Of a stretch of DNA of 64,000 nucleotides, positions 1-10,655 are shown piece by piece. The DNA comes from Sclerodactyla briareus (taxonomy: Eukaryota; Echinodermata; Holothuroidea; Dendrochirotida; Sclerodactylidae): NCBI GenBank assembly GCA_026419785.1, contig JAODTK010005771.1, positions 310,001 to 374,000 of the forward strand. The letters are read 5' to 3'. Numbering within the stretch: position 1 is the stretch's first letter; the number at the start of each line of letters is the position of its first letter. Made by a program: the position numbers and the translations under genes. The notes beneath the pieces were generated by a model. The model was not told where the DNA came from and made no database searches. It saw only the letters and a list, made by a program, of their open reading frames with translations.

Positions 1-360
1 AGGCTGAACCAGGAGAGAGGGTCGGTGTGGTAACAATTGTCATGAATACTAGTACATTATCACAATACCTTCTCAGATCGAAAGTGTTCGAAAAAATCCT
101 CATTCCTAAATGACGTCATATCGAAAAATGGTAAGAGTCGAACAATAAATCGTTGAGCTCAACGATAAAAAGGAAATATGGGATTATCAAAACGCCGGGA
201 AGGGTTTTTTCCACATTGGAATGGTTTGGCAAAAAGCGAATCAAGTCTCCATTCATGTGGCAGGGTGTTCCAGCCGCCATATTAATAGGCCCGGTATTAG
301 TCGGCCTGAACCATAATATCGGATCGTTGCACGACACGATATCGTTATAGTGTGACTGGC
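1..360. other. no recognisable feature
   Basis: Short open frames exist on both strands, but none has a recognisable domain, codon signal or splice context. I see nothing else here. Confidence 0.5.
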
Positions 361-775
361 CCTTTACAGTAATATACGTGTTAAACGTCAACGTAACGTC
401 AATTTCATCAACCTCGCATATAAATACCATGCATCGCATTGCCCACTATTTCGTGTTGCCCTGTGCGCAGTTTACCATTACAGTAATATACGTGTAAACG
501 TTAACAATTCCATAAACCTCGCATAATGAATACCATGCATCGCATTGCCCACTATTTCGTGTTGTCCTGTACGCAGTTTACCATTACAGTAATATACGCG
601 TAAACGTCAACAATTCCATTAACCTCGCATAATGAATACCATGCATCGCATTGCCCACTGTTTCGTGTTGCCCTGTGCGCAGTTTACCATTACAGTAATA
701 TACGCGTAAACGTCAACAATTCCATTAACCTCGCATAATCAATACTGTGCATCGCATTGCCCACTGTTTCGTGTT
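361..775. repeat. tandem repeat, about 106-bp unit, four copies
   Basis: The phrase TTACAGTAATATACG recurs at about 364, 478, 584 and 690, giving spacings of 114, 106 and 106 bp. Each unit also carries CCTCGCATAATGAATACC and a following GCATCGCATTGCCCACT segment. The first copy is the most diverged, and the last runs out after TTTCGTGTTGCC at about 775. Copies differ by single substitutions, which suggests recent local duplication. No coding potential is visible. Confidence 0.9.
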
Positions 776-1350
776 GCCTTCGCCATCCGTACTTACACAT
801 ATTTTTACCCAACAGCATTATCTCCAAAAACTTGTTTCATCAAATTTCATCAACTGTGGAGTGATGTCATTTCATTATCAATCATTTGACCCGGCAAGCA
901 TGGCATTGGTGACGTCCCTCCTACCACTCCTTTCGCGTTCTTGGCAAATGGTTGAGTGATTGGAATTATCACCTAGGTCTGTCTAATGAAGTTGAACCGG
1001 GCGGGGGAGGGGGGGGGTCAGAAGAAGATACATGCCTGCATCATGAGCCACTGGCATTTGTTGAAACGAGTCGAGGAGGAGGGCTAATTACCGTTTCCTT
1101 CCCTACAACGTTAAAGCGTTTGAATTGCACGGGCCCGTCGTGTTGCATAATAACAAAAAAAGGAAAACTTCTATTAAGTCCTAATCCTATCTGTTGCTTT
1201 TAATTGGTTGAGAAGATAGTGGAAAGTGTAGGTCCAATCACAGATCGTCGATTACGGTAATGGAATTAGCAATAGCACAACCTATACCAACGAAACGGTA
1301 AAATGATGGGGCACCCAAATAGAGAACTAAAATGCGATACTTACCAATGA
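776..1350. other. no recognisable feature
   Basis: The stretch contains a G-rich run near 1001-1017 and short chance frames. I see no gene or repeat family. Confidence 0.5.
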
Positions 1351-1357
1351 TCTCGTC

Positions 1358-1690
1358 ATGGCTATGAGTTATACATACCCCACACTACAACAGTGTAAAA
1401 AAACAGTTAGCTATACTGGTTTCGAATTGGAGAAGAATGTGAAAACGGTGCTCTTTGTCGAAGCCACACCCATCAGCGAATTGCAGGAGGGTATGAGCAA
1501 AATAATACGGGAAGTTGGCCTAAGAATGAGGGTTGTTGGGACATCTGGTACAAGGCTCAGATCTAAATCTAACCCAGTTGCCAGCGTAGGCTATGCACGA
1601 TTGACAAAGGCCTGTGTAAGAGGCGGGTGTTGGTCTATAGCATAGGATGTGAGAACATAGGAGAAACTTGCAGCGGTTAATGGGGGAGAG
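1358..1690 (+). pseudogene. fragment of a mobile-element protein with Cys-rich and GIY-YIG-like end
   Basis: The 95-codon frame contains VLFVEATPISELQEGM, then a basic stretch ending RSKSNP, then CVRGGCWS. After a one-base frame change near 1620-1630 the sequence reads LVYSIGCENIGETCSG. From general knowledge, the order FVE.TP..EL, SNP or DP, paired cysteines, then VY.I.C...IGET resembles the C-terminal part of retroelement proteins of cnidarians and other marine animals, where VY...YIGET opens a GIY-YIG-type endonuclease fold. No reverse transcriptase is visible upstream, so this is an isolated fragment. The start codon at 1358 is probably not biological. The family assignment is inference from memory of motif order, and a host zinc-binding protein cannot be excluded. 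Confidence 0.4.
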
Positions 1691-3699
1691 GTTTAGTGAG
1701 CCCTATGCCAACCGAAACAACGAGGTGTCTGTATTTTCCCAACACACGAGGGACATACACAATGGGAGCGATCACAAGTTCAGGGTCAATGTGTTTGGGT
1801 ACACGCAGTGACGCAGGCAAGTATCTGAAGCAGTTTCACGTAAATGAACTCACCCTGTTCCTCAATAGATGATAAGAGTGGTCGACGGGTGGACTAACAC
1901 AGAGACCCACTCAACCCTGACACTAGGGCTGGCCACTACAACCCCCTGCCTCCGTGCCATGCGTGTTTGGGCACCTGTGGCCATGTTCGATTAATTCCTT
2001 ACACGTTATTGGGAGGCTACCTTATGCAATTAAAGGCCCGTGATCATCTTGTAGTTTTGCTTTAATCTAGCGTAGGTGAAAAGATGACATTCAAAATCCC
2101 ACACCCGAATTGAGTTCTAGCATGTTGGCCTCGTTGAAATATTTCACTTCACTTTTGAGAAATCCGAAGAATCTATGACATCCCGAGGGAACGATGTGAA
2201 GGTCGCTCATAAGCTACAACATTTATGCTGCATTTTCTCGTCATAATAAAGAAAGGCGGAAATTGAATTGATTGAAATTATCTTTCCGATATCTGTAACA
2301 ATTTTGTAGGATTTTATTATCCGCATCCCATCCATAGGTTGAGTGGTCCGAAACTTCCTAAAGAACATGTTTTACATTGATTTCGTATTACAGGATCCCG
2401 TATGCACAGGTCAATTTTGGCAATAGCTGGTTGTGCCTTATCGCACACTCACTCGGCTGGGCACTTGGTCTGGGTTTCGGTTGTCATAATGTATAAATAG
2501 AAAGCACTAAAAGTCCCCGTCATATTTACATTGCCCATTAGCATTTGATTACGTTAGGAAACTACAGATGGTTCTCATATACGCGTGAAATATAATTCGG
2601 CCATGTTCAAGCTCCTTGATAAAATCTGGCCCTGCGAATAAAAATTATGTGTCATTTCGTGCGAGAACTATATTTACAGAGTAGGGGTGTGTTTGCTGCC
2701 AACACTGGTTACTTCTACGAGAAATGTAGGAGTGACTGGGGCGTACAGGTTCCGACCAACAAGCGCCTCTTCTCCCCTCCCCTATGTCGTACGTTGCAGG
2801 GTTGGCCCCGTTTTTATTGTTGGCGAGCTGAGTTTACCTTTGTAATGGGAGGGCCGGGCCGTAATGTCAGGTGCACCTCCCCCACCTACAGTAACGAAAT
2901 GTTGGTTTGTTTCTGATATGAATATTCAGTGGTGCATCCGCGTTTGAAGTGGTATGAAATGTGAGGAATTACGATAACACCCACGTTTAAGGCAATTCGA
3001 TTTCAGGTGGAATGCCCACCTACGAAATGTTCGCCTATGATCCTAGTAGAATACACTGAGCAGGAGAACTACCCCCAAATGGATGGTCGTGCCTGGTATT
3101 AATAGGGTCAGTTGACTGGTGACTGACGTATTTAGGGGATTTAACTATTTTCCTACATCTATGCCAAACTTGGTGAATATAAATGCTCTTCTACACTCCT
3201 AGAAAATTTCAAAATTCGCCGCAACGATTGCGGCTAGCCTGGCCGCTCGCAGTGGCTACGGCGTTGCGGTCATCGCCTCACACGCATCTCACGGTAATGC
3301 AGCCACCGTATGACCGTATGCTCTCGCAAGTCTTGCGGTCAGCAAATTCCGTACAGTGTGAGCAGGCTTTACGCCCAAACGGAAGCAGTCATGTAATTAT
3401 TTTTTTACCACTGAACTGGAAGAAATGTATGTTAACTGAATAAAGCGCTAATTACGCTAACTACTAACACGGAAGCCTTTTGTTACATCACGACGCATAT
3501 ACGTATATATTATTAAATATTTGGAGTAGTGGCCATTGGAGAGGTGGGGGGGGGGGGGGGGCTTTCTTCACAGTTTTGGTTTGCCCTCATTCCTACGCTT
3601 GAGCAAACGTGCTAACTATTTTCATCCAACAGCTGTTCCTGTGTCCAAAGTAATATAGGCAACACTTTTACAATGAAAATATTGATTGCCTAAAAGAAA
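1691..3699. other. gene-free stretch with one poly(G) run
   Basis: I find no recognisable coding motif in about 2 kb. The short open frames at 2647-2916 and 3183-3443 (+) have no identifiable domain. An uninterrupted run of 16 G lies at 3546-3561. The frame near 3230-3370 sits in a patch of repeated GCGGTC-like words, a likely reason it stays open. Confidence 0.5.
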
Positions 3700-4512
3700 A
3701 GGATGGATGTCTGTGTTCGGAATAGAATTGTTGAAACCTAAGCCGATGTTTCCGTACAGGCCCAAACACCGTTAGAAAGTCCCGCACATTTCGGTTGTTT
3801 CAAGATACGGTAACGCTTGTTAGGAAACTCAGTTTGGAGGACAGGGTGTTCTTTTTGCAACCCTATTCAGGTACGACGTGTTACGACACGTAGTCGCAAA
3901 CATCTAACTCCCGATACGCGGTATATTCTGATCCTGTCTGACCCTATCAAGAGGGCCATCTCTGACTACACCCACTGCAGGATCACTGAGGAGTCCAAAA
4001 ACGTCGACATGTATCCACCTAGCAAGCACACCCTCTGGAACTATCGTCCAGGATCGACCTATCAAGGGGAAGGTCGTCTTCTTCAAAGAATACAAGATAG
4101 CGACCTCCTTCGAGAAGAGCGTTTTGAACGAGACCGGGGGAATCGATATATCGAACGGTTTGATCAGCAAAGGAATTTACCTGGACTATGTCACCGAGAT
4201 CCTCAAAATAGTCCCAATGAAAAGACTTCTCGTCATCAACGGGCGGGGTTTATCTCACAACCGTGGGAGATACTCGCTCAGGCGGAGTCCTTCCTCCAGG
4301 TACCCCAATTTTTCTCAAGGAAGCACTTCAAAAAAGAAGGCAACTACTATTGCCCTGTGTTGAAGGGACGTCCAGACGCCGGATGTCTCGCAGGAAAAGG
4401 AAGGAGCAAACCTGGCGTTCACCACAAAGTGATGAAAATGCTGACAAATTTCTATCGGCCATACAATCTTAAATTGCGAAAGTTACTGGGAGGCTCAGTT
4501 CCTGAGAATTGA
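3700..4512 (+). pseudogene. heparan sulfate 3-O-sulfotransferase-like gene fragment with frameshifts
   Basis: The encoded family are type II Golgi enzymes that move sulfate from PAPS to the 3-O position of glucosamine in heparan sulfate. In frame 1, DVCVRNRI (about 3706) and QTPLESPAHF (about 3763) occupy the places of the family's WYR..MP and EKTPAYF motifs. RYILILSDPIKRAISDYTH (about 3920-3977) is the hallmark 3'-phosphate-binding segment of HS3STs. From about 4067 the homology moves to frame 2, including NETGGIDISNGLISKGIY and VPMKRLLVING, and returns to frame 1 at about 4246 with WEIL, CPVLKGRPDAGCL and FYRPYNLKLRKLLGG before TGA. The two shifts fall in G-rich runs (4066-4069 and 4241-4248) and compensate each other, which fits assembly error. 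Two in-frame stops (TAA at 3742-3744 and 3811-3813) and the missing N-terminal P-loop exon leave an intact gene, a last exon or a pseudogene all possible. Family assignment is firm; functional status is not. Confidence 0.8.
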
Positions 4513-6058
4513 AGAGCAATCTATATACATGTGATCCCGAGTGCCGAAAGCCCCGAGCGCGAGAGCCTCAAGCCCCAAACCTCTGGCGGCCTCAGGCACG
4601 AGCCCGGGCACGCCCATGTGCTGCCACCCTCCATTGCAAACCCTTCTTGGTTGCAACTCATCCCCTGAAACAACGACCCCGCCCTTCTCTCTTCTACATT
4701 GTGCTTCTAGTGGGTTTACGAGGCTGTTTAACAATATATGACGATCATCGAAATGTATTTTCATTCACGCGCATGGAACCACAATACGAGCTAAATTATT
4801 TCACTTATCTTTATTTTTTTTATTTTTTTATTTCGTGACTGACACGAAGTTCCAACCGAAAGTAAATGTTCGAAATATTCTTCGCATGAATACTTAACCC
4901 TCTGTATCACCTGAACAGGGTTTTTTGAGAGGTTGGAAGTCTCTGTCTAATTTGACTAGAAACTAACGAGTTGACTGCATAGACTGCACGGTTGTACAGA
5001 AAACGGGTAAGTACGTTTACCTTAGCCCGGGTCAGCGGCTGGTACCGTAGCATTTTAGAAACAGATCCAAACGAATGATTCAAGTCTAAATATGTTAATT
5101 AAACTGTTCCACACCAGATTAATTTCCTGGTAGGCATGTACTCTTGCGAAAGACAATGCAAGTGTTCCATTGCACAGTCGAGATCGACGGTATACAGAAC
5201 CTGCTTACCAAGTGTAGGGACAGCGTATTTCTATGAATGATTGTGTTCGCAATAAGAGAAAAAAACATAACGTGGACGAGTAGTGTTTTCTCGTTCCTGT
5301 ATGGCTAAGTTACGGGGTATACAGTTCATATGCATAACCTACACACAAACGGTGGCATGCACGCAAAAGTCATGGTTCTGCAGAAAGAAAGGTTATAGGA
5401 GTCATCATATACACAAGAGCCGTTTTGGAGGAAATCATAACGTACGTTATTTTAGCTATTCTGTGTGAATGGTTGGTGCTGTAAGTATAGGGCCACGGTC
5501 GTCTGTATTGCTAACTGCCGAGTGTGGCCGCGGTGGTCCTGTCAGTACCTGCGATCCGGCCATTGGTTTATCCTATCAGTAGGATATTCACAAAGCCTTA
5601 ACTGAGATTCATATAGCAATCCTGAACGCGATGTGACAGCCCAGATGCGTGGTGCGTGCCGCTTAATATATCGCCTTCGAAAACTCGAAGATTAGGCGAA
5701 AGCATGATGCTCATATCACAGAAGGTCTACATAACACGCGCTGCAATTGATGATATTTCTACTGTCTGTGTTCAAAGTTGGCCAAGTGACATAGTTAAGC
5801 CTAACGACATGTTTGCCCTATAAGTTATAAATTGATCCAAATTCAGTGCAGGATAAGTAGTCGTGAAATTAATACTAAATTACTGATAGTCAATAGTCAA
5901 TTGATGGCAATAACTACACATTCAAGTTGTTCATTGTGAAATAGGTTCAACCAGAGGTAACTTAAGGCTCTTCGCATGTACTACGTAATTAATATAGTAC
6001 ACTTTTCTATACATCATATGCAAAGTTCTACATATTTGCATTAGTTTATACAAAGTGG
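4513..6058. other. no recognisable gene
   Basis: This is the downstream flank of the sulfotransferase-like locus. I see no clear polyadenylation signal close to the stop. A C- and G-rich patch at about 4540-4690 keeps several frames open on both strands with no identifiable domain. Nothing else is recognised. Confidence 0.5.
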
Positions 6059-6135
6059 ATTACTCTAGCTGCAGGAAATCATTGTTTTCTCATATCACGA
6101 TATGAAATTAATTTTACAATCATTCTTCAATCAGC
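6059..6135. repeat. left copy of direct repeat flanking the 6.4-7.7 kb array
   Basis: The segment ATATCACGATATGAAATTAA and its flanks recur at about 7840 as ATATCACGATACGGAATTAA, followed in both places by TTTACAATCATTCTT. The two copies lie either side of the tandem array. Confidence 0.7.
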
Positions 6136-6374
6136 CTTATCAAAGTCCGTATATCATAACACCTATTTGCTGCACTCACTATTACCTGTGACATAGCAGA
6201 CTTGACACAATAGGAGGTTTACCCATGATTAGTAGCCTTCATTCTTGTTGCAAGTATATTATCCCGCCAATAATAATGAAACATAAAAAGAATCGAAAGG
6301 CTTTACTCTTTTTTTTATTGATGCATCGCAGTTGGGCGGGTGTCAGGTCACTAACTAGCAGACTATCTATGCAC

Positions 6375-7712
6375 TAGAGGTCAAGTCTGAAATCCTTGTA
6401 AACACGATAAGTCCAAAACGCACTGTTCGATCAAGCTGGAATTTGGTGTGTAGCTTTTTTATGGGGAGAACAAAAACCCTATTGTTTTTTGGGTGTTGAG
6501 TGGGGGTACTTTTGGGGAATGAGGATATTGTCAAAAAGTTATATTTTGGTCAATTTTGGCTTGTGACACGCTAACTCGACCTCACCTGGATGGATGAAGC
6601 TCATACTTGTGTGTGTTTCCCATGATGAGTACATGATCCCTATTGTTTTGGGGTTTGGTCAAAGGTCATCTGAGGTCACCAGTGGTCAAAGTCTGAAGTC
6701 GTTGTAAACATGATAAGTCCAGAACAGTTGGTCCGATCAAGCTGCATATCATCATTACCTCGACCCCACTTGGATGGATGAAGCTCATACTTGGTATGTG
6801 TGTTTCCCATGATGAGTACATGATCCCTATTGTTTTGGGGTTTGGTCAAAGGTCATCTGAGGTCACCAGAGGTCAAGTGTGAAATCCTTGTAAACACGAT
6901 AAGTCCAGAACAGTTGGTCCGATCAAGCTGCATTATCATCATTACCTCGACCCACCTGGATGGATGAAGCTCATACTTGGTATGTGTGTTTCCCATGATG
7001 AGTACATGATCTCTATTGTTTTGGGTCAGGTCGAAGGTCATCTGAGGTCACCAGAGGTCAAGTGTGAAATCCTTGTAAACACGATAATTCCAGAACAGTT
7101 GGTCCGATCAAGCTGTAGTTTGGTGTATAGCTTTCTTAGGGGAGTACGAGAACCCTATTATTTTTGGTCTCGTTTGGGGGAACCTTTTGGGAGAAATTAG
7201 AAAATTGTCCAAAAATTGATATTTTGGCCAATTTTGGCTTTTTGTAAGACGATAACTCGACCCCATCTGGATGGATGAAGCTCATACTTGGTATGTGTGT
7301 TTCCCATGATGAGTACATGATCCCTATTGTTTCGGGATCAGGTCAATGTCATCTGAGGTCACCAGAGGTCAAGTGTGAAATCCTTGTAAACACGATAAGT
7401 CCAGAACAGTTGGTCCGATCAAGCTGTAGTTTGGTGTATAGCTTTCTTATGGGGAGTACAAGAACCCTATTGTTTGGGGTCAGGTCAGAGGTAAACATGA
7501 TAAGTCCAGAATGCTTGATCTGATCAAGTTGTAATTTAGTGTGTAGTTTCCTCATCAAGAGTACAGGAACCCTACTGTCTTGTCGAAATAGTGTCAATTT
7601 TGTGAAAATGGGAAATATGTGAGGAATGTCATATCCCGCATATAATGAGCTTGTACAATGTCCCATTTATCCCATTGTCAAGAAATCACTAAGCCTTTTG
7701 GCTTTCTGGTAT
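6375..7712 (+). repeat. tandem array with long (about 311 bp) and short (about 185 bp) units
   Basis: The anchor TGGATGGATGAAGC recurs at about 6588, 6771, 6957 and 7268, so successive units are 183, 186 and 311 bp. All carry CATACTTGGTATGTGTGTTT, CATCTGAGGTCACC and AACAGTTGGTCCGATCAAGC. The long version adds a block with TTGGTGTATAGCTTTCTTA and ATATTTTGGCCAATTTTGGC. Partial units extend the array at both ends. Several copies carry the same open frame, beginning MKLILGMCVSHDEYM, but it breaks in each unit, so I regard it as incidental. The same family appears in decayed form at 25890-27200 and as a relic at 17030-17330. Confidence 0.9.
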
Positions 7713-7801
7713 ACATTAATATCCAACGTCTACATATTTTATTTTATTCAAGGACACGTCTTGTTCTTTCGAATTGGTATGTATTTTCAATTTCAACAAT
7801 G

Positions 7802-7872
7802 TGAATTATTCTAACCGCAGAAAATTATTGGTTTCCTATATCACGATACGGAATTAATTTACAATCATTCTT
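7802..7872. repeat. right copy of direct repeat flanking the array
   Basis: This matches 6059-6135 with a few substitutions and indels. The pairing suggests that the segment containing the array was inserted or duplicated as one block. Confidence 0.65.
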
Positions 7873-7875
7873 TTC

Positions 7876-8040
7876 TTAATAATGATAATAATAATATCTC
7901 GTTCTCATTGGCCTATATCGCTTTTCCAAGTCGAAGACTTGCTCAAAGCGCTTTACAGTTATTACCCCCTGTCATTAGTGTCTTGTCCACACCCGTACCC
8001 TACAACACGCACCTCTTGCTTGTTCTTGTTGTCTTCTGAG
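7876..8040 (-). mobile_element. 5'-truncated SINE, same family as 10197-10573
   Basis: Read on the minus strand, the segment gives GTAAAGCGCTTTGAGC, a TCGACTTGGAAAAGCG stretch and GAACGAGATATTATTAT. These are the tail motifs of the SINE at 10197-10573 in the same order. Upstream of the tail the match continues through ACGGGTGTGG, ACTAATGA and AGGGGGTAAT, then GAGGTGCGTG. The tRNA-like head is not present, so this is a 5'-truncated copy. Confidence 0.85.
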
Positions 8041-8790
8041 CTTTGCGTACACACAATGTCCAACTCCACTTATATGTTATAATACGATTAATGCTTTGGG
8101 TTGTCAATTACTGATGTCAGTCAATCGACATAGTTTAGGCGATTCCAGAAGAGTCAACCTGTTGTTTAGTAAAGCTGTTGATGTCTTCTTATACCATTTA
8201 AAATGTGCACAATGTGACTAAAACGTGGACAATTTACCAGTCTCAGTACGGCCACAGTGAATATTTAAGGACCAAGAACTAGTCAGATTCGATCAATCAA
8301 GAAGAGCGAAGGCATGTATGCACTTTGACGGCTGGCTGAAGATCCTGTCGCTGGTGTCGCTGGTGTCTCTGGTGTTTACGTATAACCGATCATTGTGTTC
8401 TAGGAGTTCTCGGCAATAGTAATCAGGAGCGTTGTTAAGAGAACGGGTCCCAGGTTCCTCTTTCCCCTCCATAATGTAGAGTATGAAGAACACGCGGAGT
8501 TGCCCATAATTTTTGGGGAAAATATCTCCTGCAAAAATAGCGGATTCCTCTGGGACCCTCAAACATTCAAATATTTCTCATAGAGGAGGGAGCCAACCCC
8601 TCCGCTGAGACCCCCCCCCCCTCCGCCCTCCGCAACGACGCTCGCAAAGTTCCCACATTTTCTCTGAACAATGCTAACACTAGTAATCCCTGACATTAAT
8701 TAGACTGCAGCTAGTAGAACCAAGACGTCGGACTCCTTCGGGAGAGGATAGTGGGGAGGGGGCAAGTGTTTTTTTTTTTTTTCTTATGCG
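8041..8790. other. no recognisable gene
   Basis: The minus-strand open frame at 8293-8562 has no domain I recognise. A run of 11 C lies near 8611-8621. I see no other feature. Confidence 0.45.
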
Positions 8791-8794
8791 TTGT

Positions 8795-9230
8795 GTAGTA
8801 CATCCTAAGCCCCTGGTTGTTTCAAACTTGGATTAACTGTAACTACATAATGGTACCCGTGAATTTGATGTTTGGCTACAAGGTTCATGTGTATAGGCGT
8901 ATGAATTTTCTGTAATCCAAGTAAAGACACGAAATAGGCGGATGCGTAATGGATGTTGACGTCACACAAGTAGGCCAACTAGAGCGCCATCAGTGTGTAA
9001 AACCTTTGACTTTGACTAAGTCTTACTGTTGTTTCTTCTGTGTTGTGTATTTATGAGAGATGTCGGACCCCTGCTTGTTTCGAACATGGATCAACTGTAA
9101 CTACATAATAGTACTCATGAATTTGATATTTGGCTACACGGTTCATGTGTATAGGCATATTCATTTTCGGTAATTCAAGAGAAGACCCGAATCTAGAGCG
9201 CCATCACTGTTTAAAACTTTCGACTTTTAC
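8795..9230 (+). repeat. tandem duplication, offset about 258 bp
   Basis: AACTGTAACTACATAAT occurs at about 8834 and 9092. In both copies it is followed by TTTGGCTACA, GGTTCATGTGTATAGGC, then AGAGCGCCATCA and TTTAAAAC-like text. The second copy lacks about 40 bp between the GAAGACCCGAA and AGAGCGCC parts. No coding potential is seen. Confidence 0.8.
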
Positions 9231-10190
9231 TAGTGACATGTGGTACAGAATTCAATTGGGATGCTCACAAAAGCAAATCCATAATATCTACAAGCCTAGC
9301 AATACGATTTATTGGCTAATTTCATCCAGTTTCCAATGTCTTATAAGTGCGAAGGCTGGGCGGATTATATACTTTTTCCCTTGTATCAATGACGTGCATA
9401 AACAACCATTATTACACAAACCAATAAAGCCTTGTGCCTCGCACCTGTAACGTCCAATCAGAGGCATGGTGATCTGGATCATAAAACATCTAGTATATCC
9501 ACACCGTATAGCTGTCAATGCATCTTGTGCACCTTGTTAAAGTCAGTGGCCCGGAATATGCGCTACCTTGGCACCGTTTCCACCAGAAGAGACACAATAA
9601 CAACTGTGCCCAACATTTAACCGTCCCTATTCAGGTATTGGCTTGGTACCACCAAACCTGAAAAATAATCCAATTCAGTTCTGCGATTTAGATTCAGATT
9701 CAACGAGCGTGCAACGGTGATTAGACAGTGAGTTACGGGGCAAATTGAAATGTTCACCCACGGGCGCCTGCCAAGTTGTCACGAGCAGACCGTTTGTACT
9801 TATTGAAACGTTCTGGAAAAGTGGTGCTTGTCTCGCCCACAGGATGCTTGCCATGGCAAACATAGTAGAACACCAAGTATGCCTGCCTGTTTAGCAACTT
9901 TATTACAAGTATTAATTACATGCCGTGACCAAGCGAAATTTTTATTCAATTGTAACTCCGAAAAAAAGTAGTAGTCTTGACAGAGGGAATATGAGTATGC
10001 CACTAATAGTGGGGTAAGGGTACGGTAAACAAGTTTCTGGAATGGATGGAATGAAATTGCATTCAAAAGTAACATATTATCCATAAACTAACAATTACAT
10101 GAAACATACTCTGGGTCCCAATAATGAGAACAATCTATATATCATTATGTTACGATTAGTGTGAAATTTTTGCGTTTGCCGGATAGCTAA
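9231..10190. other. no recognisable gene
   Basis: Only short open frames without recognisable motifs are present, and no repeat family was identified. Confidence 0.45.
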
Positions 10191-10196
10191 GGAAGA

Positions 10197-10573
10197 CGGA
10201 TTTAGTTAGCTCAGGCGGTAGAGCCCAGACTGCCAAACCATTGATGCGAGTTCGGAGCCATTGGAAGCCACGAGGAATTTCCGCAGTGCTGTTGGACAAG
10301 GCATGTCCCCTGAATGTTCCACGCCACCCACGTGTTGAAGTGGGGGGACTGGTGAAGAGTAGCGAGCGCTGTATGTATCAGCCCAATATTGGGAAGCCCC
10401 CGGGGGGACACGATCAAGTGATGTACTGGAATGGTGCACCACGAGAGCGAGAGGTGCGTGCTATATAGTACGGGTGTGGCAAGTCACTAATGATCAGGGG
10501 TAATATCTGTAAAGCGCTTGTTGAGCCCAGCTTCGACGTGGAAAAAAGCGCTATATAAGAACGAGATATTATT
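10197..10573 (+). mobile_element. tRNA-derived SINE, full or near full length
   Basis: The head contains a pol III A-box-like TAGCTCAGGCGGTAGAGC at about 10206 and a B-box-like GATGCGAGTTCGGAGCC at about 10243, spaced as in a tRNA gene. It does not fold as a clean tRNA. The body is about 240 bp. The 3' tail reads GTAAAGCGCTTGTTGAGC, then AAAGCGCTATATAAGAACG, and ends in ATATTATTAT. From general knowledge, such AGCGCTATATAA tails are widespread in tRNA-SINEs of marine invertebrates and are thought to pair with a LINE partner. A truncated copy lies at 7876-8040 on the other strand. The open frame across the body is incidental. Confidence 0.88.
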
Positions 10574-10655
10574 ATAGTTAGACCAAAAATTACAATGCTC
10601 CAATTTTACCAGTTAATGATGAAGCAAAATTCATGTGGCGATAAATTTCCATTTT

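Noticed and set aside
10197-10270. A possible functional tRNA gene
   Set aside because: A and B boxes are present, but the arms do not pair as a tRNA, and the sequence continues into a SINE body with a second copy nearby.
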